DNA from: Brugia malayi
Taxonomy: Eukaryota > Nematoda > Chromadorea > Rhabditida > Onchocercidae
Assembly: GCF_000002995.4 (NCBI RefSeq)
Contig: NW_025062475.1
Location: 6,328,187-6,392,186 of the forward strand
Direction of reading: 5' to 3'
DNA: 64,000 nt
Every line of letters starts with the position of its first letter. The first letter of the stretch is position 1. Made by a program: the position numbers and the translations under genes. The notes below the pieces were generated by a model. The model saw nothing but the letters and a program-made list of their open reading frames with translations. It had not been told where the DNA came from and made no database searches. Shown here piece after piece: positions 17,209-26,812 of this stretch.

Positions 17209-19633
17209 ATGAATTCGAGCACTCCTTGGTTAGTTTCGCTTTTGCTGTCATCTCAAATTGATAAATAATTTATCGTTAGTCTCAAAAATCTTTGGACATT
17301 ACCTGGTGGCGATTGAGGTCAAAGTAAGACGAAGTAAGATAAAATTTTACTTCTTGTAATACGAAACTAAACTGAAAACAGAGGAACCTATGAGCTACCA
17401 GAACTTAAGTAATTGAATCTGAATTAAACTATAGACAAAGTCTGTGAAGTTATCACTACTAGTAGTTTGCTCCGAATGGCGATAAGTTGTCGTTAGTTTT
17501 TTTTTTTGTTGTTACAGGCATTCTTATGTTTTGTTTTTCACACCATTAGATTCTAGCTTCTACTGAATGACTAAATAACAATAAATAACAAGGTTTTATG
17601 GAAACTGTTTCATTATAGGGTCGAAAAATACCGGCCAAAAATGTTGTCAGAAGTGGTCGGAAATGAATTTGTTATTCAACGTTTGGCTGCCTTTGCAAAG
17701 CAAGGAAACACACCAAATATTATTATTTCGGTTACTTTTTAAAGTTTTATTTCATGTACAAGATTTTTAAAATCTATTTCTTATCGTAAGTCTGTCCGTA
17801 AAGCCTGTTTTCATTGACTTAATTCTTTTCTGTGCAATTTTAATATTATAGCTTTTGAGGGACCGCCAGGATGTGGCAAGACAACGAGTATGTGGGCATT
17901 AGCACGGGAGATGCTCGGTGATCGTCTTAAAAATGCATGTTTGGAATTGAATGCTTCCGATGACAGGGAAATATTTTTCAAATTCTCGTTGTTTTCAATG
18001 CTTATTGCTTTCTGGACCTTTAATCTTAATTGTTCACTTACATATTCTTAGATTTCAAGTAAAGCTTCGCTCAGTAATGATTTATTTAAGCATCAAACTA
18101 TTCTGAGAATATTATCAACGATTTTAGGGGGATAGACGTTGTACGAAATAAAATCAAAACTTTTGCACAAAGTAAGGTTACGTTGCCACCGGGAAGACAT
18201 AAAATAATTATACTAGATGAAGTGGATTCAATGACAGAGGGGGCGCAACAAGCGCTCCGAAGAACAATGGAGATATATAGTAAAACGACTCGCTTTACAC
18301 TGGCGTGTAATCAGTCTGGGAAAGTCATAGGTAAATTATCCGCATGTTTTAATTTTACTGTGGTAGTTAATCTTTTTTGGGAATAATTCTGTTCTGATGC
18401 TTAGTAGATAATTATCAATGCAAAAGAGAAGCAGACTGTCAGCAAAAAAAGAAACTATCATTTAGAGGAATTGACCTGAAAATTTTTAATTAAATTCTTT
18501 GATGCGTTAAAATTTGCCTACAAAAAATCTAAGAGAAAACTCTTCGGAAGAAAAGGGTGTTTTCCTGAACTTGTTATTTTAGAACCGATTCAATCTCGTT
18601 GTGCTATTTTGCGTTTTTCGAAACTTTCTGAAGAACAAATCGTGAAAAGATTGTTGCAAATATGTGAAGCAGAAAAGGTAACATACGATGATAGTGGGAT
18701 TGACGCTTTAGTTTTTACTGCTCAAGGAGATATGCGGCAGGTAATTTCTTTTGGGTTTCCGCATGATTCTAAACCACATAAAGTTCAAATTACATATATG
18801 ATCTGTTTGCAATAATTTAATCTAATTGGTTGACCTGGTTTAATACGTTAATTTTATTCGTGTGTTTTTTCTAGGCTCTTAACAACCTGCAATGTACAGT
18901 AGTTGGCTTCAACAATGTCACGGCTGATAATGTTTTCAGGGTAAGCTCTGTAACCTATCTTCATCTTTTTGTTGAGAGGAAATAAAAGCTGTGACATCCG
19001 GATTAAAAATTCTTTTCTGGAGATTAGGTAATTAAACAAATACAAGCTACAAATGTAAAAGGATATTGACGTCTAAAGATGTAGATTCAAGAATGGTTGA
19101 AACCATAAAGTTCCGTAATGGATCGGCGTTAGGTAGGAAGTTTCGAAAATCAGTGTGATTTTATTCAATATATCGCAGTAGTGTAAGACAGTAAGTCTAT
19201 AATTTCCTAATTTGTAGCTCTAAACTTTAGCCACCACAATGCATTTTATGATATATCATGTCAAGGTATGTGACGAGCCACATCCGCAAATGGTAATGCA
19301 AATAATCGAGCATTGTGTTCATGGGAAAGTTATCGAAGCTGGTGAAATTGTGCATAGTCTCTATCGGATGGGTTATTCAGCAGAAGATATCCTTAACAAC
19401 ATGGTTCGCGTGTGTAAAACACTCAGTATTCCTGAATATCTAAAACTGGAATACGTGAAGGTATTGTTTTTTCATTTGAAGTGTATGGAATTGATGGAAC
19501 TGTTTATATGGTGCTGAAGAATTAGTGATTTCAGGAAATTGGTTTGTGTCATGTACGAATTGTGGAAGGAGTTAGCTCACTACTTCAGTTATCTGCACTG
19601 GTTGCTCGAATGTGTCTTAAACAAAGTCAGTGA
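17209..19633 (+). CDS. rfc-2: Replication factor C subunit 2 (RFC40-type clamp-loader ATPase)
   Basis: Exons 17209-17228, 17619-17730, 17860-17966, 18128-18330, 18583-18740, 18875-18940, 19266-19460 and 19535-19633 give 319 residues (human RFC2 354; the missing part is the N-terminal extension). Motifs: [17 protein letters not shown], Walker [28 protein letters not shown], Walker [11 protein letters not shown] (DEVD, where human has DEAD), the SRC arginine-finger motif in [25 protein letters not shown], and VCDEPHP with the C-terminal collar domain. RFC2 is part of the pentameric RFC complex that loads PCNA at primer-template junctions, and of the Rad17, Ctf18 and Elg1 variant loaders. Intron 3 has a non-canonical GGAAAT donor. 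A trans-splice-like acceptor lies 30 nt upstream of the ATG. The gene converges on coq-2 with only 104 bp between the stop codons. Confidence 0.97.
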
Positions 19634-19737
19634 ACTTTGGTTATACCAAAGCAACACATGCTTAAATTTCTTTATGGATATATGAGAGTACGACATTCAT
19701 TGAAAACTGATATTTAGTATCTTTCACAACAGACATA

Positions 19738-22700
19738 TTACTCAATAAATTTTTCAAGGAGAGCAGGATTCGTTCCTTCTTTTTCTTCTTTCCGTAACAA
19801 ATTCCCAGCGACAATACCAGTAAATAAAATAATACCAAGCCACTGGAAAAAAATGATAAAAAACTGATATGGATATCTTTCCGCCTTGATTCATATTTAA
19901 GATCTTAAAATAAATTCTTGTATCCAACTGTAGAAATGTGTTTCAGAATTTTTATCAATATGTTATTCCTGAGTAAAAGCAAAGCCTAGTTTTGAATCAA
20001 ATCTTCTCCTTTGAGGAAAACTGTTTAACTTGCTGAATCTTTGTCGAAATTGAACGTACTATAATTTATCACTGATAAGTTTATATATTTCATCTTTGAA
20101 AACATGATGCAAAAAAATTCTTTTGACTGCAATCTTAGGAACAAGGATGAAAACAATTTGTCTATTGGATACTATTAAGATATTTTATGTTTGAAAAACA
20201 TTAACATATTGTCTTACCTGATTAGTTTTAAATTTTCTCCAGCAATCCTTTGGATCATTGATATTCACGGTGCCAATCTGCCATGCAAGATGCACTCCGG
20301 TAGCAGCTAAGGCACCATAAAAGGGCCATGTCTGTTGCACCATAACACCTGTGGTTCCAAGACCTAGCATGGTAAGAGCTGCGAAACCAGTCAACCAATG
20401 CTTCGTTCTATCACCGAAAAGTAGAGCAGTAGATTTAACACCGGCTATCAGATCATCTGCTTTATCCTAAACAGTTAGATCGAAGTGTAAGAATTAAAGG
20501 ACGCACCTCAGTGTTTATATATAAAAAATAATAGGAATCTATTATGCCAGTAATATATTAATCGTAGATTTTTTTAGTCCTATGATATTGTCCCATTGTC
20601 AAATGATCTACAGTGTTTTTGTCTGCGAGTATATTTGGGGTATACTGGAGTATATTGTGTCCAAGCCTATTCCACCTGATGAGCGTATATTGTGTCGTAA
20701 ATCAGAGTCCAATTCACCGAAGCCATATACAGTAAAAGCACCACTGTGCACAATTCGTCGCGTATAACGGCCCAGCCCAGCAGTGCTCCCCAGTTGAATA
20801 CCAATCCTGTGGAATCAGTAGTAGAAGTAAGTTCTTGGATGATTACTCTTCTGCGACCTTTCAAGCTCTATTATCCCATTACTTAAATTATAATGCACGG
20901 GTGGATAGCTGGTGCAAAATCTAGTCTAATTAAATCTTGAAGAAAAATTGCATTTCACTTCGTTATAAAGTGGAGAAGTTAACCTTCACACATAAAGTTA
21001 AGTTTCCAAAACGAATTATGCATTTGTGAAAACTTTTCTATTAAGGGCTTTAATTCCAAAGAGCAAAGCTGTTCAAGTTTTGGATGTAGGTTTAAAGCTT
21101 CGGAATTCAACTAGGACATCGTCTTCACTTTCCCAAAAAGCATTTTTGATGAAGCATTAGTGAAGCGTCATGCGATTTTTGCATATTTTATAACCATTAT
21201 AAAAGCTTAGTTGAAACTGTTCGATTCTTTTCAAAGACTAGAGAAAATCAATATTATTTTTGGTGAGCGCAAATTAATTGAAATGAGGTAGACAAAGAAA
21301 TCAATGGCGAATAGCATTGTGCGAAAATAAATTAAATCAGTGGGATGAAAGAAATGAACAACCCCACGATGCAGAACAAAGTAAGCAACTTATAATGAAA
21401 AAAAAAAAAAAAAAAAACGAACAAACAAACAAACGATAACATATTTTAGAAGCAGATAAAGAAGAAAGGAAATAACAGTATTTTTGATGCTAAGGAGATT
21501 CGGAAGCTGTGTTAGGTATCATCCAAATTCTAAATTTTATATTTAAGATTTTCCAGATTTTCCTTAACTCTTTTGCAAGTTCTTCAAATCTTGTAGTACC
21601 AAGCATCAATGATGTGAAGCTTGTTTTGTTGGAACATGATAATAGAAGGTACAGTACCTGGTGACTATATATAGTGTCATATGTAGCAGTGTAAAGCACG
21701 GTGGCAGTGTACAAAGGAATGACAGTAAGTAGTGTGTTCGGACACAAGTGAGACCACGCAATAAATACTCCCCAGTTAGAGGTAAGCCCTGAAATTCTTG
21801 AACAAGAAATGAATGTTCAAGTTTTGGATGTAGTTTTCAGTTCTTAAGTTGCAAAGCAGTGATACTGTGAGAAATGCATTAGTTTGCAAAGCACTACAAT
21901 CGAGAAAAAATTTTGTAAGTTTTGACCAAATTAAATCTAATTTCTGAAAAACTCTAAAACTACAGTGGCGAACACATTAAGGCGAATGTTTATCAGACTG
22001 AAAGAATTTTTAAGAGTACCAAGGACGAACTGTGGCCAATATGTATAGCGCTTTGCCAATGGATATACAACAACTAGAAATAATGAGCTAGCACCCACTG
22101 CAACGCTGAAATGACATGTATTCAAAACGACTTATTTTTCATACCACAAAATCATCAAATTAAAGTCCATTTATTTTACTGGAAATGATGGTCATTACAG
22201 TATTTGTAATCAGGCATAATTACCAATATTCTGCAACGGCAAATTTGATAATTCGTGCTTGCCCTACGTGAAAATAAAATGTTCCAGATGAATAAATGCT
22301 AATTTATTTGAATAAGACAAGAATATCTGTTAGCTCGAGAAATAATTATAAACATAGTATTTGAGGAAGTAGAAGTCTCGAAAAGAAGGAAGACAAAATG
22401 AATAAGATCAGCAATAGAAGAAACCTGAACCAGCTGAACTGTAGAAGTATCGCGAGTGATCCAGATAGTAATACTGCAAGAACAGAAAGAGCTTGTCGGT
22501 TACTAAGTTCTCCACTTGCAAGAGGTCTTGACTGTGTTCGTTCAACCTTAACGTAGAATGGAAGCAGAGAAACACAGAACATCTGGCTATACTGCATATC
22601 TAATGCATAAATTGCTAGATGAAATCGGAAAAGCATGAAAATAAATAAAACAGTGGTAGCATCATTAATACCATTCTGTCGTAATTCTTATCAAAAATAT

Positions 22701-23155
22701 CGTTCACAATGCAACCGGCAGAACGCATCAGAATCGACCCAGCACCAAATAATGCAAGCATTTTCAGATCGGGTAATGAACCTGGTGTTGCAGATAGAGC
22801 TATCGACCATGTACATGGCCAATACAGTAACCAAAAACCTATATAAATATCATATCTGATCAGCTACCTGTTTATATTAATTTGAACAATTTATGAATAC
22901 TCAAGAAAATTTTTTTCTGAGAAACAGTGCATCTCTGTATTGAACTCTACATAATGTTAAGAAAAACTGACCAGTAGGCTTATCGATACGCATTAGCTTT
23001 AAGTACGGTTGTATATTTTTTGGTGAAACCTGAACCAAAGCTGCACCAGATAATGCTCTTCGCGTTTCAACATAAGCAAATTTTGTCGCGAATGGCAATA
23101 ACGCTTTCTTGTAGTGGAATAATTGCCGGACGCACCGATTTGATAATGCATTCAT
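19738..23155 (-). CDS. coq-2: COQ-2 polyprenyltransferase with mutually exclusive exon pair
   Basis: Common exons 23155-22972, 22838-22672, 22546-22425, 22105-22020, 20466-20218 and 19842-19738, plus one of two 131-nt exons, give 347 residues in either form. The protein is a mitochondrial inner-membrane UbiA-type prenyltransferase that joins the polyprenyl tail to the quinone ring precursor (4-hydroxybenzoate for ubiquinone). Visible: a basic N-terminal presequence, [20 protein letters not shown], the first Asp-rich motif [36 protein letters not shown], and the second Asp-rich motif DTIYAHQDKADD, which spans the junction of the variable exon and exon 6. The variable exons are annotated separately. 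In C. elegans the choice between two such exons decides whether COQ-2 supports ubiquinone or rhodoquinone synthesis; that role here is by analogy. The exon pair is clearly seen. Confidence 0.97.
20676..20806 (-). other. coq-2: coq-2 alternative exon, canonical (ubiquinone-like) type
   Basis: 131 nt, preceded by TTCCACAG and followed by a GTGGAA donor. It completes a Gly codon with 2 nt and ends in phase 0. Translation begins [17 protein letters not shown] and ends [14 protein letters not shown], close to vertebrate COQ2 ([21 protein letters not shown]). This is the downstream member of the pair in the transcript. Confidence 0.9.
21658..21788 (-). other. coq-2: coq-2 alternative exon, divergent (rhodoquinone-like) type
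   Basis: 131 nt, with acceptor GAATTTCAG and donor CAG|GTACTG, and the same phases as the other exon. Translation begins [17 protein letters not shown] and ends [12 protein letters not shown]. Compared with the canonical exon, GALLGW becomes [14 protein letters not shown] becomes LYTATVLY, and AHQ becomes SHQ. The DTIY catalytic segment is kept, so it is under coding constraint and is not a decayed duplicate. Because 131 is not a multiple of three, a transcript containing both exons would be out of frame. Confidence 0.9.
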
Positions 23156-23792
23156 CTCGCACTAAGCTTTTTCGCATTCATTACGACATTCGCAATAATC
23201 GAGTAGCTAAGAAGTTCTGCGAGGAGATCAACTTGCGACTAAAACTACAATTATTGTAGTTATATAGCTATTGAGCAATATAACGTATGAAGCAAAGTAT
23301 ACGTGAACAACTGACGATAATTCACACGCTGACATCGATAACATCTAGATATTTATCGATTTAAAATATTTACAAAACAGAAAACTAAATCTGAGAGGTG
23401 GCTTCAATACAAATAATAATGAATATAGAATATAATTTTGACAGAAAATTATATGTTGAATAACTTAACTAATCCACACACCATACCTCCTTAACTTATA
23501 TCATCCAGCTCTTCCTCTTCCAAAACATTAAAAAAAAAAACTGAAAAATAAAGCGTTTTTTTTACATGTCCTATAATACGGAGAGAGAGCATCCACGAAG
23601 AATCATCCTTAAAATTTCCTCTGTAACTTACCTACTTTGTACAATAACATAGCATCATGAATGTCATACCTTAATTCAAAGAGAACCGACATAGCGGAAA
23701 TATTACAAAAAAGCAATTTAATAGAAATGACAGTGTTCACATGTTCTACAGCATATGTTGAATAGAAAATCTAAGATATTTTTATTCATCAT
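23156..23792. other. Intergenic between acyl-CoA-binding protein and coq-2
   Basis: About 640 bp, AT-rich, with no gene seen. Both flanking genes are on the minus strand; the spacing is long for a typical nematode operon (about 100 bp), so independent promoters are more likely. Confidence 0.6.
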
Positions 23793-24336
23793 TTAGTGGC
23801 ATTTCTGGATGAGCTTTTCGACGAGCTTAACATATTGTTTCTTAGCTGCTTCACTGGACATACCTTTAAAACAACGGATTAAACACTCCGGAGAGTAAAT
23901 GATACGACTAGAAAATTAAATAAGTTAGACTTCAACGATATCTGCAAATGCTACATAGATGAGTAACCCTGATTTATCATAGGAAAGCATATAAAACAAT
24001 TTTAATCAAAACAGCCTTTACCAGCATATAAAAGTTTTAATCAAAACAATCTTATATGTTTAAAGAAAAGATTTACAAGGCCAGTCCTAAGTTTGCAACT
24101 TCAAATTTGCAATACTGCTTTAAGGCAAAGATATTTCAGTGTGATAATTACTAGTAACCTTTTCTTCTTCGCCAGGCTTCCCACTTGGCTTGAGCTTTGA
24201 AATCGATCCAAGGCTTACTAGTAATGTTGTCACCCATAACAGCCTGCTTATAGAATCCATAAAGTTCTAATAACTCGTCATCCGTTGGACGATACTTCAA
24301 CTGTTTCACTTTGACCACAGCCTCATTAAAGTCCAT
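23793..24336 (-). CDS. Acyl-CoA-binding protein (ACBP)
   Basis: Two exons, 24336-24159 and 23863-23793, encode an 82-residue protein, the usual size for the single-domain family. Motifs: MDFNEAVVKVKQLKYRPTDD, LELYGFYKQAVMGD (YKQA acyl-CoA pocket), and WIDFKAQAKWEAWRRRKG (KWEAW, which carries the CoA-contacting Lys). The C-terminal helix is KKQYVKLVEKLIQKC. The protein binds medium- and long-chain acyl-CoA esters and carries them between cytosolic enzymes. There is no signal or organelle-targeting sequence. The gene is divergent from SAP18, and a (GT)n tract lies between the two starts. Confidence 0.95.
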
Positions 24337-24720
24337 GCCCCCTCATCAACACACTTCACCCAACCAAAATAACCGCCACATCCTGCGCCTTATCAAGAGA
24401 CAGACATGTTCATAATGTCCACTTAACAAAGCGCTATGATTCCAAAGTTCGGATGTTTCGATTCGGATGCTATGGATCTGTGTCTGTGTTCGCGTTTGTG
24501 CATGTATGTATGATGTATGTGTGTGTGTGTGTGTGTGTGTATGTGTGCATACATATCTATGTATGCATGTACGTGTATGTATATATACGTCCGCGAGGTT
24601 CGAAGATCATCGGTATCATAAAGATGATAGTAGCTGTATAAATAGTTCCATCTCTAGAGGTTCAAGGAGAGTGGTTAGTGTTATATTACAGGAATTTTAG
24701 AATAACAAGCGAAAAGAAGA
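24337..24720. promoter_or_regulatory. Divergent promoter region with (GT)n tract
   Basis: 384 bp between the ATGs of ACBP (-) and SAP18 (+). It contains a (GT)n run at about 24516-24540 inside a longer GT/GTAT-rich block (24490-24580). Short chance ORFs across the repeat are not genes. Confidence 0.5.
24516..24540 (+). repeat. (GT)n microsatellite
   Basis: About 12 GT units within a GT/GTAT-rich block between the ACBP and SAP18 starts. Confidence 0.95.
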
Positions 24721-26300
24721 ATGAATGTAATATCTCAAGTGGAAGCACCGGAAGAGAAAACTGTGGACCGTGAAAAGGTTACTTCATACAATTATCGATT
24801 TTCCTTGTTGCGATTTATTTTTCACTGTTTCCTCTGAGTATGAGAACATTTGTTATAAAAGTTAATTGTGTTTCTGACATGCATTCAGCAGATATGAAGA
24901 TTGACAGTTTCTGTATCCAATTAATCGAAATTAAAAGCATTTTGTTATTTCTCATAATTCTTTAAAAAAAAAGAACATAGTTTTCGTCATAGGTATGCCC
25001 ACTTTTGTTGCGAATATTTTGTGCAAACGGAAGGCATAATCCGCTGTCAGAATATGGACGTGGCAGTACTCCAGCTAACGAACTACAAATTTACACTTGG
25101 TATTTTTCTCCCTCTCACGTAGAATTGATTTTTATGATGTACTCAGAAATTTTCTTGTAACCAAGACCTGAATAGCTTTTATCATACTAGCTCCATCGTC
25201 TCTGCCATGATTTTTGTACTGTTCATATATTTGTCTTTCTGTTAACTGTGTTTATCAAGCCGTCGAAATCTTAAAATGTTTGAAATTAAAACTCCTGTAG
25301 AGTTATTCTTAACTTAAATAAATACCGCCATAGCCAAACAGTGAATCAGAAGAATGGCTTAATGGTTGTTTATCAAAAAGCTGCTCTGTTCCAGGTTGGA
25401 CTGCACTCTAAGAGAATTAATGTCACTAATAAAGGAGGTGAATCCAGATGCTCGACGACGTGGCACTACATTTGATTTTGCAGTCGGTAATATTGCTTTA
25501 AAAAAAAATTAGATATAGATAAAACAGTAGCGATTCGCGAATAATAGCAAAAATAACTGAACTCAGAGCAAATTCTATGATTATAGCTCCGTTCATTTAC
25601 ATAATTCTATGATTATGAAGTCAGTAACTTCATAGCTGCGTTCATAATTACACACTTTCATTTATATTTCAACACTTAATTGTTTGATCAAATCATTTCC
25701 ATCATTTTCATGCCAAAAATGATATCTGTAAAGTTCTGAATTTGAATTCAATTTCAGTAGCCCCGGATCGCTTCACTCCTCGGTATGTGATGAGGGATAT
25801 TGGCAATACAATGAACGGGCAACGTGGTGTGGATGACAATAAGACGGTAAGCTTAATTGTTTAAGGAGCTTTAATTTTTGACCCCCGGAATTCTTTCTTT
25901 TTTAATTTAATTGGTTATTTCATTGAAATTCGTTACTCGACTTGATACGGTGAGAATTTGTCTATAACATTTTTCTTCCGATTCATCTGACTATCATTCT
26001 TCAAATTCGACTTTTAAACAAAGAGAATTGAATTTAATTTCGAGATTCGTTACCGATTCTTAAGAAGTGATGCCGTTTCTTTTTATAAGGCTCGGATTTT
26101 ACAACTGTTGGGCTTTTCCGTGGATATAATTTTGTATTTTGTTATTTACCTTACAGTTAGCAAATTGCAAATTCGAAATTGGTGATTTTATCGATGTGGC
26201 AATCACTTTACCAGGTATTGGACCTGTTGGACCGATACTGCGGCGAAGCGGAGGGTTACCAATGCGAGATCGATCTCCAGTACGGCGAAGAGTTTACTAA
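24721..26300 (+). CDS. SAP18, Sin3-associated / ASAP-complex ubiquitin-fold protein
   Basis: Exons 24721-24777, 24993-25099, 25395-25486, 25758-25846 and 26157-26300 give 162 residues (human SAP18 153). Segments follow SAP18 closely: TVDREKVCPLLLRIFCANG, GRGSTPANELQIYTW, LRELMSLIKEVNPDARRRGT, FDFAVVAPDR, RYVMRDIGNTMNG and KFEIGDFIDVAIT. The tail is Arg/Pro-rich (RDRSPVRRRVY), as in other animals. SAP18 is a ubiquitin-like-fold nuclear protein. It belongs to the ASAP and PSAP complexes with RNPS1 and Acinus or Pinin, which link to the exon-junction complex and splicing, and it also associates with Sin3-HDAC repression. All five exons have canonical GT-AG borders and the phases agree. Confidence 0.96.
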
Positions 26301-26812
26301 ACTAGCTTTGTCCTTTGTAATATGTTGCCATTAATATGCGTTCTATACAATATCTTGCATTCGCCAAAGAATAACTATTTTTACATGTTGCTTGTGAAAA
26401 TAATAAGTTTTCGTATATGCAAAACAAAATTTCGCTTATAGATTATTATTATTTAGTTTGCCCGTAAATTAGGTAATCATATTTAAGTATTAATGGAAAT
26501 TGGTATCTAAAACGAAGGGAATCACCAATCAGTGGAAAGTGGAAGGTTCCTATAAAATACTGGGAGAGATTTTTGGTTTTAAATTCCTTGTGAATTTCAT
26601 TATTGTTTTGTTTCCTAGTTCATTGTTATAAATGACCATAAAATCACTTTGTTGTTTATTCTACACGCGAAATTTATGAAATTTGTTGATGAGATTTAAT
26701 GTTTTGAGTGCACTTAAATTCATTTTAAATAGCATTTACTAGAATGGAAGAGTATCATTTATCCCTCTTTCAATATAAAAGCAACTTGATGTTATTGTGG
26801 TTTACTTTAAAA
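26301..26812. other. Intergenic, SAP18 3' UTR and upstream region of next gene
   Basis: About 510 bp of AT-rich sequence with no ORF of note. Both neighbours are on the plus strand. Confidence 0.6.

Noticed and set aside
19738..24336. Possible operon of ACBP and coq-2
   Set aside because: Same strand but the 637-bp gap is much larger than usual nematode operon spacing, and no SL2-type signal was identified.
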